Assembly (NCBI RefSeq): GCF_001311865.1
Contig: NZ_BBCD01000003.1
Coordinates: 62,001 to 126,000, forward strand
Reading direction: 5' to 3'
Length of the DNA stretch: 64,000 nucleotides
From: Piscibacillus salipiscarius JCM 13188
GTDB lineage: Bacteria > Bacillota > Bacilli > Bacillales > Alkalibacillaceae
The stretch's first letter is position 1, and every line of letters begins with the position of its first letter. Position numbers and translations under genes: made by a program. This document shows, one piece after another, positions 27,084-37,635 of the stretch. Under the pieces are notes generated by a model. It had not been told where the DNA came from. It was given only the letters and a program-made list of their open reading frames with translations, and did no database searches.

Positions 27084-29007
27084 TGAATTTTTCGTAACAG
27101 GTGAGCCATTAATCTATGCAGGCATGGTCGCTATAGTATTAGTGACTAGCGCCATTATCTTTCTACTAACCTATTTTAAAAGATGGGGCTGGTTATGGAG
27201 AGAATGGCTCACAACGGTTGATCATAAGAAAATTGGGATTATGTATATCTTAAGTGCACTTGCCATGCTGTTTCGCGGTGGTGTTGACGCCCTGATGATG
27301 CGCGTACAGCTGGCTTTTCCTGATTTAAACTTTCTAAACACTCAGCACTATAATGAGATTTTCACTACGCATGGAACGGTTATGATTATATTCATGCTAT
27401 GCCGTTTTTAATTGGCTTAATGAATATTATTGTCCCACTACAAATCGGTGCGCGAGACTTCGCCTTTCCTTATGTGAACGCACTTAGTTTTTGGTCGTTC
27501 TTTTTCGGGGCGTTACTCTTTAATATTTCGTTCGTCATTGGCGGGTCACCTGATGCAGGTTGGACCAGTTATACACCACTAGCTGGAGCAGCCATGAGTC
27601 CTGGTCCAGGGCAAAACTTCTATTTACTAGGTTTACAACTATCTGGGATTGGTACTCTTGCTACCGGAATCAACTTAATGGTTACGATTCTAAAAATGCG
27701 AGCACCTGGAATGAAGTTATTCCAAATGCCGATCTTTACTTGGTCGACATTAGTCACAACATTTATTATCATATTTGCATTTCCGATTTTGACGGTCGCT
27801 TTAGCTCTAATGACGATTGACCGAATCTTTGGTTCACAGTTCTTTACATTATCAGGTGAAGGACTGCCAATGATGTGGGCAAACCTCTTCTGGATGTGGG
27901 GGCACCCTGAGGTCTATATCGTTATTTTACCAGCGTTCGGAATTTTCTCTGAAGTTATTGCGACATTTGCGAAGAAGCAGTTATTTGGTTATAAAGCAAT
28001 GGTCTGGTCCATGATTTTAATTGCTGGACTTAGTTTCTTAGTATGGGTTCACCACTTCTTTACGATGGGGGGCTGGAGCCTTTGTCAACTCCGTGTTCTC
28101 AGTTTCAACAATGCTGATTGCTGTGCCAACTGGGGTTAAGATCTTTAACTGGCTTGGGACACTCTATAAATCTAAGATTCAGTTTACAACGCCAATGCTT
28201 TGGGCATTAGCCTTTATACCAAGCTTCGTCATTGGGGGTGTCACCGGCGTCATGCTCGGTATGGCAGCTGCTGACTACCAGTTTCATAATTCTTATTTCT
28301 TAATAGCACACTTCCACTATGTTTTAATTGCCGGAACCGTGTTTGCTTGTTTTGCTGGACTTGAATACTGGTATCCAAAAATGTTTAATCATAAACTGAA
28401 TGAGAAATTTGGTAAGCTAAGTTTCTGGTTGTTTGTTATCGGCTTCCACGTTACCTTCTTCCCTCAGTATTTCTTAGGGCTAGATGGTATGCCGCGCCGG
28501 ATCTTTGACACGGGGCCTGAATGGTTCACGTTAAACTTTATTTCGACCATTGGTGCATTTGGAATGGGATTAGGATTTGCCATTTTTGTCTTTAACATTT
28601 ACTACAGTTATCGAAATAGTAAACGTGAAACGACTGGTGATTCTTGGGATGGTCGTACACTCGAATGGGCTACACCAACGCCTGTTCCACATTACAACTT
28701 TGCCACGGTGCCAACGATAAGCAGTCTAGATGCATTTACAGAAATGAAGAAACGAAATGAATCAACCTATGATGAATCGAAACTTGAGCCGATTCACATG
28801 CCGAATAACACTGGTCAGCCAATTATTATGATGGCTCTACTATTTATGTCCAGCTTTGCATTAGTTTTTGAATGGATTACGCTAGCTATTATTTTCTTAG
28901 TGGGCGTACTTGTCATGATGGTAGTAAGATCCTTTGATGACGATGACGGTCATCACGTTGAAGTCGACGAAATCAAAGAAACTGAACGTCAATTGAGGGG
29001 GTTATAA
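27070..29007 (+). CDS. qoxB: aa3-type quinol oxidase subunit I
   Basis: About 646 residues, the haem-copper catalytic subunit. [15 protein letters not shown] (haem a histidine), [15 protein letters not shown] (CuB His-Tyr pair), HHFFTMG (CuB histidines), [10 protein letters not shown] (haem ligands). Frame breaks near 27395 (one base missing before ATGCCG) and at the G6 run near 28068 (one G too many). Both fall inside highly conserved segments, so the gene is surely intact in the cell. Starts inside the qoxA tail. Confidence 0.96.
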
Positions 29008-29008
29008 C

Positions 29009-29611
29009 ATGGAATCTAATGTAAAGAATGCCCCATTAGAATATCAAACAGAGCATAGTCAGATGAGTATTTTAGGTTTCTGGATTTTCTTGGCGGCTGA
29101 GGTTGTACTGTTCTCGACCTTATTCGCCACCTATGCTGTGTTATTCGGCCGAACTGCTGATGCACCGCTACCAAGTGAGCTGTTTGAAATAGATATCGTA
29201 TTAATTATGACATTCCTGCTACTGACAAGTAGTTTCACGTGCGGGATTGCGATCCATCAAATGCGTCATGGATCAAAGAAAGGATTAATAACTTGGTTAA
29301 TCATTACCCTTGTATTAGGGTTAGGGTTTCTAGGTTTTGAAATTTACGAGTTTGTTCATTACACTCACGAAGGAGCAACTCTACCATCGAGTGCCTATTG
29401 GTCTAGCTTTTATGTGCTAGCCGGTACACATGGCTTGCACGTAACGTTAGGTATTGGCTGGGCAATCTTGCTCTTGATTCAACTAGTTAAAAAAGGCATA
29501 ACGAACGTCACGAGTCGAAAAGTGTTTATCATTAGCTTGTACTGGCACTTTCTTGACGTCATTTGGATTTTTATCTTTACAAGTGTCTACTTGATTGGGA
29601 TGGTGGTTTAA
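29009..29611 (+). CDS. qoxC: aa3-type quinol oxidase subunit III
   Basis: A 200-residue subunit III with five helices (short form). Typical blocks: GFWIFLAAEVVLFSTLFATY and YVLAGTHGLHVTLGIGWAIL, ending in WHFLDVIWIFIFTSVYLIGM. AGGGGG lies 6 bases before the ATG. One base separates it from qoxB, and the stop overlaps the qoxD start region. Intact. Confidence 0.95.
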   Translation: MESNVKNAPLEYQTEHSQMSILGFWIFLAAEVVLFSTLFATYAVLFGRTADAPLPSELFEIDIVLIMTFLLLTSSFTCGIAIHQMRHGSKKGLITWLIITLVLGLGFLGFEIYEFVHYTHEGATLPSSAYWSSFYVLAGTHGLHVTLGIGWAILLLIQLVKKGITNVTSRKVFIISLYWHFLDVIWIFIFTSVYLIGMVV

Positions 29612-29909
29612 ATGTCAAACCAAACAAAAGAATTCCAACACAGCATATCATTGGCTTTGTTTTATCACTCGTTTTAACGATTATTGCTGCATGGACGGCT
29701 GTAGGTTCAGATTTATCTACGAACTGGATCATTACCATCATTATGGCACTTGCCATTATCCAAGCAGGGATTCAGCTCGTCATGTTATGCATATCGTTGA
29801 ACCTGAAAGCCAAAACGGTCACATCCCTTGGAATATGATGTTCCATGGATTTGTCGCAGCTGCCATTGTCGTAGCAGGATCACTCTTTGTTATGGTTTAT
29901 GGTTTCTAA
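29612..29909 (+). CDS. qoxD: aa3-type quinol oxidase subunit IV
   Basis: About 99 residues, three helices. ATG 29612 adjoins the qoxC stop. A missing A at 29626-29630 and a missing T near 29786 split it; corrected reading is MSNQTKRIPTQHIIGFVLSL, then MHIVEPESQNGHIPWNMMFH. Assembly subunit of the oxidase. Ends before the operon terminator. Confidence 0.92.
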
Positions 29910-29919
29910 TTAAATTAAG

Positions 29920-29959
29920 AAAATCCTCATCTCAATAAATTTGAGATGAGGATTTTTTT
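29920..29959. terminator. qox operon terminator, bidirectional
   Basis: AAAATCCTCATCTCAA and TTGAGATGAGGATTTT form a 16-bp stem with a 5-base loop, followed by a T-run. Confidence 0.93.
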
Positions 29960-30248
29960 ATTCTGTATTCACCTTTTAATAACTTAAAGAAGTTTTTTTC
30001 AGACGATTTAACTTCGCGAATAATAAACATGACCCATGCTACTTCAGCTAGAATAAAACTTAAATAAAATGACATCCAAGTTAGCGAGAGCATGCCAGGG
30101 TCTATCCCGATCAAGTGAGTGTTAATCGCATATACCCACATACCAAGGACTAATACGGTTTGCACACCTGCGAGCCATTTTTATTTAATAGGTAGAACAA
30201 GTATGGCGCAACGCTTGCTAAGATCATAAACATTAATGCGATTCCCAT
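29932..30248 (-). CDS. small four-helix membrane protein, frame broken
   Basis: About 105 residues. Start ATG 30248 with GGAGGTGA 6 bases upstream: MGIALMFMILASVAPYLFYL, then a missing A near 30181 and NKKWLAGVQTVLVLGMWVYA. Four hydrophobic helices. The 3' end runs into the terminator stem; an indel in the A-rich run near 29965 would end it earlier, so the listed end is uncertain. I do not recognise the family. Confidence 0.6.
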
Positions 30249-30421
30249 ATCAGGTCACCTCCGTCACGTGTTGTTACTATTATTGTAACAAAGCTTCCAC
30301 ATTTTTTGACACAAAAAGACATTTTGTTAGTGCCATGTTTTTAACCTACCACTATCAACACTTATATGAAACTTGTCTTATTGCTTTTTAACTAATTGTG
30401 AAATTTTATAACGATTAATCA

Positions 30422-30450
30422 TTGACATTTTATCTAATCCATCATATGAT
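30422..30450 (+). promoter_or_regulatory. trp operon promoter
   Basis: TTGACA (30422-30427), exactly 17 bp, TATGAT (30445-30450). It precedes the first T-box leader by about 25 bp. Confidence 0.88.
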
Positions 30451-30475
30451 ATTCAATAACAATTTAGAAACGGTT

Positions 30476-30744
30476 CGGCGTTGATGAAGAGGAGTACTTT
30501 TACGAATTACTTCAGAGAGCTAGTGGTTGGTGTGAACTAGCGTATGACGTAAAAGGAATGGACTTCTGAGCCTCTAGCCCAACGTAACGATTTGTTATTA
30601 GTATGGCTAGCGAATGTCTCATCGTTACAAGAGACACGTATTCAAGCAACTCGCTTCGATACGGCTAAAGTGGACTGCAATAGCAGTCAACAAAGGTGGC
30701 ACCACGTTCCCGTCCTTATTCATAGGATGGGAAACCCTTTTTAT
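30476..30744 (+). promoter_or_regulatory. T-box leader 1 (Trp specifier)
   Basis: Stem I begins with TGATGAAGAGGAGTA (30482), followed by the AGAGAGCTAGTGG loop elements. The specifier region is GGAATGGACTTCTGAG, with TGG at 30559-30561, a Trp codon. The T-box AAGGTGGCACCACG is at 30693-30706 and overlaps the terminator TTCCCGTCC / GGATGGGAA followed by CCTTTTT. Uncharged tRNA-Trp should promote read-through. Confidence 0.93.
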
Positions 30745-30787
30745 TGGTTAAAAGTCGAACCACAACTATATAACTTAAATCAACGAG

Positions 30788-31057
30788 TAAGAGGAGTAAG
30801 GCTCACGGATTCGTTACAGAGAGTTAGCATTTGGTGAGAGCTAGCACGATACGTGTTCCTGAATGGACTTACGAGAGGTGACCTGAACGTATGACAAGTA
30901 TGGAAACCCGGCATTCCTCCGTTAACAGGATAGGGTATCGGAAGTAAGATTTCCCGTACCTGAATTGAGTGGAAAAGTTTATCCTTTTCAACTGAGGTGG
31001 CACCGCGAGTGAATCGTCCTCTGTAGACACATTTAACTGTGTTTGCAGGGGACTTTT
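30788..31057 (+). promoter_or_regulatory. T-box leader 2 (Trp specifier)
   Basis: A second complete T-box: AAGAGGAGTAAGG near 30788, AGAGAGTTAGCATTTGGTGA, specifier TGAATGGACTTACGAG with TGG at 30865-30867, T-box TGAGGTGGCACCGCG at 30993-31007, and terminator GTCCTCTGTAGACAC / GTGTTTGCAGGGGAC with T5. Only about 45 bp separate it from leader 1. It ends 18 bp before trpE. Confidence 0.93.
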
Positions 31058-31074
31058 TATGAGGAGGAAAGAAA

Positions 31075-32390
31075 ATGGTTCGAATGAATTACAGAGTTAT
31101 TGAAGGCGACACGCTAACACCTATCTCAATATTTTTAAAGCTAAAAGGGAAAAAGAAGTTTTTACTTGAAAGCTCATTAAAGCATGAAGATTCAGGACGT
31201 TATTCCATTATTGGGGCTGAACCTTTTTACGAAATGAAAACAGAATCATTTGATCATCTCGAACAATTATTACTACCTAATTTAGAGGTCTCTCTTGATA
31301 TCCCATTTCCAGCTGGAGGGGTCGGTTATGTGGCATATGATGCAGTCAGGCAATTTGAATCAATCGGGCATACGCTTCCTGACCCATTAGATATGCCAGA
31401 CATTCACTTGATGTTTTACGAAAAAGTCATTGTGTATGATCACTTATTTCAAAAGATCTACTTGGTTGCCATGGACCGCTGGATTACAAATGAACAAATA
31501 GATTTAACTACATCTTTAGATGAGATGGAGCACCAATAACTCAAGGGAAGGAAGAATTAAGTGACTTCCACCTCTCCCCTTTTCGATCGAATATCGAACA
31601 AACAAATTATGAAGAAACTGTTAGAAAAATAAAGGAGCATATATTAGATGGCGACCTTTTTCAAGCCGTCTTGTCTCAGCGATTATCTGCTGACTATAAA
31701 GGAGATCCCTTCACTTTTTACCGGCAGCTTAGAAAAACAAATCCATCACCTTATATGTTTTACGTAGATTTTCAAGATTACATTGTCCTCGGAGCTTCAC
31801 CGGAAAGCTTAATCAAGGTTCAAGATGAGGTCGTTAAGACAAACCCGATCGCAGGTACTCGTAAACGTGGTCAGACTTTAATAGAGGACCTTGATTTTGA
31901 GAAGGAGTTGTTAAGTGATGAAAAAGAAATTGCTGAACACCGGATGCTCGTTGATTTAGGAAGAAACGATTTGGGCAGAATTTGTCTTCCTGGAACGATT
32001 GAACTAACGAAATACATGGTCATCGAACGTTATCGCTACGTTATGCACATCGTCTCAGAAGTTTCAGGGAAGCTTGACCCAAATTATACACCGCTTCAAG
32101 CATTAAAAGCTTGTCTTCCGGCAGGTACTGTGAGCGGTGCACCAAAGATTAAAGCAATGCAAATTTTAAATCATTTAGAGACCATCAAACGTGGCGTGTA
32201 CTCAGGCGCTGTTGGTTACATCAGTATAGACGGGAACATAGATTTCGCATTAGCGATTCGCACGATGGTGTTAAAAGATGGTAAGGCACATGTTCAAGCA
32301 GGTGCAGGTGTCGTCCACGATTCCATTCCTTCTAAAGAGTTCGATGAAACACTTAATAAAGCACGCGCTTTAATGGAGGTGAATACATGA
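31075..32390 (+). CDS. trpE: anthranilate synthase component I
   Basis: About 439 residues. GGAGG 7 bases before ATG 31075. A missing A near 31536 breaks the frame; correction gives [20 protein letters not shown]. Catalytic core: [59 protein letters not shown]. Shorter N-terminal domain than many TrpE, but feedback-domain LLESS (residue 31) is present. The trpG ATG overlaps its stop. Confidence 0.95.
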
Positions 32391-32997
32391 TCTTACTAAT
32401 TGATAACTATGATTCGTTTACCTATAACCTGTTTCAGTACATCCGAGAGCTTAATGAGGAGGTCATTGTAAAACGAAATGATGCAATTACAGTTGAAGAG
32501 ATTCAAAACTTGTCACCTAACGCCATAATCATTTCTCCTGGGCCAGGGAAACCGAACCAAGCAGGCATTAGCGTCGAAGTTGTAAAGACTTATTATCAAA
32601 CTATACCAATTTGGGTATTTGTTTAGGACATCAAGTGATCGGAGCTGCTTTTGGTGCTCATATTAAACGTGCTAAAGACGTCAAACATGGTAAAACATCA
32701 TTAATTAGGCATAACGGCACTGGGCCATTTCAATATTTACCACAGCCTGTTGACGTCATGAGATATCACTCATTAGTCATTGATCCTGCTTCATTACCAC
32801 CAAACATCAATAAACTAGCAGTGGCCATGGATGACGGTGAATTAATGGCTATCAAACATAAAGACTATCCCGTTTACGGCTTGCAATTTCATCCTGAATC
32901 CATTGGCACATTAGAAGGAAAACGAATGATTCATCAATTTATTAATTCAATTCGAAAGGAGCATGACCATGAAAGAATTATTACTCAAGCTAACTAA
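32387..32997 (+). CDS. trpG: anthranilate synthase component II (glutamine amidotransferase)
   Basis: About 200 residues, class I amidotransferase. [13 protein letters not shown] at the start, [10 protein letters not shown] oxyanion loop, nucleophile [10 protein letters not shown], and LQFHPES. A missing T at 32612-32614 splits it ([11 protein letters not shown]). The last 10 codons overlap trpD by about 29 bp, longer than usual, which may reflect another indel. Confidence 0.94.
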
Positions 32998-33997
32998 TGG
33001 TCAAAAACTAACCAAAGGTGAAATGAGTCTCGTTGCGCAATCTTTGTTTGAAGAACGCACTTCAGATAGTGAAATTGCCTCTGTTTTAACAGCTTTAAGA
33101 GTTAGAGGAGAATCCGCAGAAGAGATTGCGGCTATTGTCGAAGTATTAAGAGAGAATGCGATGACGGTACATCCTCAAGCGTTTAACGTCATGGATAACT
33201 GCGGAACAGGCGGGGATGGTTCAAGCAGTTTTAATATCAGCACGACATCAGCTTTTGTATTAGCTGGTGCTGGTGCGAAAATTGCTAAACATGGTAATCG
33301 CAGTGTCTCCAGTAAAACAGGGAGTGCCGATGTATTAGAAGAATTAGGTATTGCACTTGATTTTACTGGTGATGAAGTTGAGGAATTACTTGAAACAAAT
33401 GGAATCGCGTTTTTATTCGCACCATACGTACACCCTCGTTTGAAACGGATTATGAAAGTAAGAACAGACCTTGGTGTTCCGACTATTTTCAATTTTATTG
33501 GGCCACTGACTAATCCTGTTGAACTTCAGACACAGTTTCTCGGTGTGTATCGCCGAGACATGTTAATGAAAATGGCAGCTGTATTAAATCAATTAGGACG
33601 TTCCAGAAGCATTGTTGTGAATGGTGCAGGACATATGGATGAAGCCTCGCTTGCTGGCGAAAATCATTTAGTTTTACTCGATCAAGGTGAACTTATTCCG
33701 TTCACTCTAAAACCTGAGGAAGTCGGGCTTAGCACGTACCCTAATGAAGCCATTCGTGGTGGTGACGCTAAGGAAAATGCAGATATTTTGTTAAAAGTAC
33801 TAAACGGTGAACCTGGGGCATATTTAGATACAGTTTTACTGAATGCAGGGCTTGGTTTATATTCATGCGGCATTGCTTCTAACATCAAGGATGGTGTTGA
33901 ACGTGCTAGAGAAAGCATAGCATCAGGGCGTGCTTTAGAAAAATTGAATTACCTAAAAGAGTACAGCAAGTTAAGAAAGGAGGCCATGTCATCATGA
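32969..33997 (+). CDS. trpD: anthranilate phosphoribosyltransferase
   Basis: A 342-residue intact enzyme. PRPP-binding CGTGGDGSSSFNIST, KHGNRSVSSKTGSADVLEEL, and GPLTNP. ATG 32969 has AAAGGAG 8 bases upstream; an ATG at 32963 is too close. Stop overlaps trpC (ATGA). Confidence 0.97.
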   Translation: MKELLLKLTNGQKLTKGEMSLVAQSLFEERTSDSEIASVLTALRVRGESAEEIAAIVEVLRENAMTVHPQAFNVMDNCGTGGDGSSSFNISTTSAFVLAGAGAKIAKHGNRSVSSKTGSADVLEELGIALDFTGDEVEELLETNGIAFLFAPYVHPRLKRIMKVRTDLGVPTIFNFIGPLTNPVELQTQFLGVYRRDMLMKMAAVLNQLGRSRSIVVNGAGHMDEASLAGENHLVLLDQGELIPFTLKPEEVGLSTYPNEAIRGGDAKENADILLKVLNGEPGAYLDTVLLNAGLGLYSCGIASNIKDGVERARESIASGRALEKLNYLKEYSKLRKEAMSS

Positions 33998-34779
33998 CCA
34001 TTTTGGATCAGATATTAGAAAAGAAACAAGAAGAAGTTCGGATTTTAAAACAAATTGGTCTCAATTATGCAGAGGCAACTTCTGTTCATCATGCTTCATT
34101 ATCCAAACATTTCCTAAATAGTAACCATCTATCTGTTATTGCCGAAATCAAACGGGCTTCTCCATCCAAAGGTAATATCAATGTAGGCATGACACCAAGT
34201 GAACAGGCTAAACTTTACGAGCTTGGCGGAGCGTCGGCAATCTCGGTTCTAACAGATCAGCCTTTTTTTAAAGGATCAATGGATGATTTAGCAAATGTTA
34301 GAGCATCTATTGAGCTTCCTATTTTAAATAAGGATTTTATTATTGAAGAAATTCAAATCGACCGAGCTAAGCTTACCGGGGCTAATGTGATTTTACTAAT
34401 TGCAGCGGCTTTAGATTTAACTAGACTTAAAGACCTTCACCATTACGCTATACAAGCTGGACTGGAAGTATTACTAGAGGTTCATAATGAAAAAGAGCTT
34501 GAAATGGCACTTGAGGTCGGAGCTACAATTATCGGAATTAATAACCGCGACCTAAAAACATTCCAAGTTAACTTAGGGGTCACCGAAAAACTAGCTCGCA
34601 AAATTAAGGATCCAAATATCGTCATCATTAGTGAAAGTGGAATTAAAGGGCGTCAAGATGCCGAAAGGGTCGCGCAAGCTGGAGCGCACGGCATCCTCGT
34701 TGGTGAATCACTTATGATGAGCGATCATGTAGTCGATTCATTAAATGAACTTCGGGTAGAACGGGTTCATGTTTCGTAA
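33994..34779 (+). CDS. trpC: indole-3-glycerol phosphate synthase
   Basis: A 261-residue intact TIM barrel. VIAEIKRASPSKGNI, LNKDFIIEEIQI, INNRDLKTFQVNL and SESGIKG are the catalytic and phosphate-binding blocks. Translationally coupled to trpD. Followed by repeat array C, unusual inside an operon. Confidence 0.97.
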   Translation: MTILDQILEKKQEEVRILKQIGLNYAEATSVHHASLSKHFLNSNHLSVIAEIKRASPSKGNINVGMTPSEQAKLYELGGASAISVLTDQPFFKGSMDDLANVRASIELPILNKDFIIEEIQIDRAKLTGANVILLIAAALDLTRLKDLHHYAIQAGLEVLLEVHNEKELEMALEVGATIIGINNRDLKTFQVNLGVTEKLARKIKDPNIVIISESGIKGRQDAERVAQAGAHGILVGESLMMSDHVVDSLNELRVERVHVS

Positions 34780-34787
34780 CCAATGAT

Positions 34788-34924
34788 TTACTAGACACTT
34801 TTATGAATTTACTAGACAATATTAGACTTTTACTAGACAAAATCGAATTTTTACTAGACAATTTCAGGATTTTACTAGACAAAATTGAACTTTTACTAGA
34901 AGATTTTCCGATTTACTAGACAAA
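34788..34924 (+). repeat. 21-bp array C between trpC and trpF
   Basis: ACTAGACA cores begin at 34790, 34811, 34832, 34853, 34874, 34895 and 34915: five steps of 21 and a last step of 20. The unit is TTTACTAGACAAAAT plus variable bases. It starts 10 bp after the trpC stop and ends at the trpF ribosome binding site. In one frame it reads as heptads with LLD at the same place in each. Confidence 0.92.
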
Positions 34925-34935
34925 GGAGGCTTCGC

Positions 34936-35571
34936 ATGACTCAGGTTAAAATTTGCGGTATTAAAAAGCTAAATGACGCAATGTTCGCAGCAAATGCTGG
35001 AGCAGACGCGATAGGATTTGTTTTTGCGGAAAGTAAACGACGGATGTCCATTGAACAAGCGGCAAACATTGCTATGAACATACCAGATCATGTTAAGAAA
35101 ATCGGCGTTTTCGTTAATCCGAGTCGAATAGAACTTGAAGAAACGTATCAACAAGTAGGGCTTGACTATGTACAGCTGCACGGGAATGAATCGCCTGAAT
35201 TCTGTGAGTCTCTTTCCCTCCCTTTTATTAAAGCTCTACGAGTGAGTTCAGATAAAGATTTACGTGCCTTAAAAACGTACGAGAAAGCGAGTTACTTTTT
35301 ACTAGACAGTGCAACTGGCCCCTATCAAGGTGGTAACGGAACGACGTTTGGCTGGGAACTATTAAAAGATCAAAAGATTAACCGAAGTAAATTAATCTTA
35401 GCTGGTGGTTTAAACGAAGATAATGTAAAAACAGCCATTAATCAATCCACTCCTGTTATGGTCGACGTTTCTAGCGGTGTAGAAACGAACGGTCAAAAGG
35501 ATCCTATAAAAATTAAACAATTTATTCAAAACGTAAAGGAGCGATCAACATGCCATACGCACAACCTGTAA
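34936..35571 (+). CDS. trpF: phosphoribosylanthranilate isomerase
   Basis: A 211-residue TIM barrel: [26 protein letters not shown]-type [71 protein letters not shown] 8 bases upstream, the first two bases of which complete the last array unit. The last few codons overlap trpB by 22 bp. Confidence 0.95.
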   Translation: MTQVKICGIKKLNDAMFAANAGADAIGFVFAESKRRMSIEQAANIAMNIPDHVKKIGVFVNPSRIELEETYQQVGLDYVQLHGNESPEFCESLSLPFIKALRVSSDKDLRALKTYEKASYFLLDSATGPYQGGNGTTFGWELLKDQKINRSKLILAGGLNEDNVKTAINQSTPVMVDVSSGVETNGQKDPIKIKQFIQNVKERSTCHTHNL

Positions 35572-36738
35572 ACGGACATTACGGTCCTTATGGTGGTAAA
35601 TATATCCCTGAAACATTAATGGGAGCAGTGACAGAACTTGAGGAGGCTTATGATGAGGCGATTCAAGACCCTGCCTTTAATGAGCGTTTAAATGACTTAC
35701 TGAAAGACTACGTTGGACGTGAAAATCCACTTTATTTTGCGAGAAACTTAACTAAAAAGCTTGGCGGGGCCAAAAATTTATTTTAAACGTGAAGACTTAA
35801 ATCATACTGGAGCTCACAAAATCAATAATACCATTGGGCAGGCCCTTTTAGCTGAACGAATGGGCAAGAAAAAAGTCGTTGCTGAAACAGGTGCCGGCCA
35901 GCACGGAGTTGCCACTGCAACCGTGTGCGCTCTACTTAACTTAGAATGCATAATCTTCATGGGTGCAGAAGACATTCGCCGCCAGAAGTTAAATGTATTT
36001 AGAATGGAACTTCTTGGTGCCCGTGTTGAAAGCGTGGATCAAGGCAGCGCAACGCTTAAAGATGCGGTGAATGAAGCATTAAGGTACTGGGTCACAAACG
36101 TTGAGGATACGCACTACATTATGGGATCCGTTCTGGGCCCTCATCCATTCCCTAAAATGGTCCGTGATTTCCAGAGTATCATTGGCAAAGAAACGAAAAC
36201 ACAACTATTAGAAAAGGAACATAAGCTGCCTGATGCAGTGGTTGCTTGTGTTGGCGGAGGTAGTAATGCCATGGGAATGTTTTATCCTTTTATTGAAGAC
36301 CATGACGTTAAATTATATGGAGTTGAAGCTGCTGGAAGTGGTGTAAATACTGAACGACACGCTGCAACGCTTACGAAAGGTTCAGTTGGGATATTGCATG
36401 GTTCGATGATGTATCTACTTCAAAGTGAAGCCGGGCAAATACAAGAAGCACACTCAATTTCGGCAGGATTGGATTATCCTGGAGTCGGTCCTGAACACAG
36501 CCATCTTAAAGATATTGAACGCGTCCAGTACTCTTCGGTAACCGATGAAGAAGCATTAGAGGCATTTCAGCTTTTGTCCAAAACTGAAGGGATCATCCCA
36601 GCTTTAGAAAGTTCACACGCTGTAGCTGAAGCTGTAAAAATCGCACAAACCATGTCCAAGGAAGAATCACTTGTCATTTGCTTGTCAGGACGTGGCGATA
36701 AAGATGTTGAATCTGTCAAAGATGCGTTAAATCAATAA
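35550..36738 (+). CDS. trpB: tryptophan synthase beta chain
   Basis: About 396 residues. [20 protein letters not shown] at the start; PLP lysine in [30 protein letters not shown] phosphate site; C-terminal CLSGRGDKD. One G too many in the G4 run at 35764-35768 breaks the frame; removing it gives [21 protein letters not shown] precedes ATG. Confidence 0.96.
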
Positions 36739-36754
36739 ACAGGAGGTTGTACAA

Positions 36755-37552
36755 ATGCGTAATACGATCACTCACGGTCGTGAGTACCTTGAAACGACAT
36801 TAAATCAAACATTATCTCAAGGAAATAAAATATTTGTTCCATACGTCATGGCAGGAGACGGAGGGCTAGACCAGCTTATACCAAATTTAAAATTCCTTAG
36901 TGAAGAAGGCGCTACTGCAATTGAACTAGGCATCCCATTTTCTGACCCAGTAGCTGACGGCCCAACCATCCAAGAGGCCGGAAAGCGAGCACTCGAACAA
37001 AACGTCACGTTAAAGTCAGTGATTGAATTGTTAAAACAAGAACGTTACCAAATCGATGCCCCGATTATTTTCATGACGTATATCAATCCAATATTTAAAT
37101 ACGGAATTGAGAACTTTATAAAAGACGCCCAAGAAGCAGGTGTAGACGGATTGATCATTCCAGATTTACCATTTGAGCAACAAGTATTAATCTCTAACCA
37201 TTTAAATGAAGCAGGGATAGCTCTGATCCAACTTGTATCACTAACAAGTTCTAAGAAGCGCATTAAACAATTAGCAGAAGCGTCACAAGGCTTTACGTAT
37301 GCGATTACTGTCAATGGCATCACAGGGGCGAGATCAAACTTTGCAAAAGACTTAGAGGCACACCTGAGCCAGCTTCAGGAATTTAGTTCAGCCCCTGTTT
37401 TAGCTGGGTTTGGTATCTCTTCACCCGAACATGTTGAACAAATGGGCAATATGGCAGACGGCGTCATCGTTGGTAGTAAAATCATCGAGCTTTTACAAGA
37501 TAATGACACCGATTCAATCAAACGTTTGATTGAATCTTCTAAGGCAAAATGA
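36755..37552 (+). CDS. trpA: tryptophan synthase alpha chain
   Basis: A 265-residue intact TIM barrel: ELGIPFSDPVADGPTIQEAG (catalytic Glu/Asp region), DGLIIPDLPFEQQ, YAITVNGITGARSNF, and GFGISSPEHV. AGGAGG 8 bases upstream. Last gene of the trp operon; no obvious terminator follows directly. Confidence 0.97.
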   Translation: MRNTITHGREYLETTLNQTLSQGNKIFVPYVMAGDGGLDQLIPNLKFLSEEGATAIELGIPFSDPVADGPTIQEAGKRALEQNVTLKSVIELLKQERYQIDAPIIFMTYINPIFKYGIENFIKDAQEAGVDGLIIPDLPFEQQVLISNHLNEAGIALIQLVSLTSSKKRIKQLAEASQGFTYAITVNGITGARSNFAKDLEAHLSQLQEFSSAPVLAGFGISSPEHVEQMGNMADGVIVGSKIIELLQDNDTDSIKRLIESSKAK

Positions 37553-37635
37553 GACTAAAGCCTATTTAATATAGCTCGATTCTTTTTCCAAAATGTGTTA
37601 CCTTAAAGTTGATTAAACTTTAGGTGGCGAATATT

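Noticed and set aside
30592-30837. 81-residue open frame in the trp leader
   Set aside because: It covers T-box leader elements and has no ribosome binding site.
34788-34924. CRISPR-like array
   Set aside because: Repeats are about 10 bases and linkers about 11; no cas genes and no leader. Too short for any CRISPR type.
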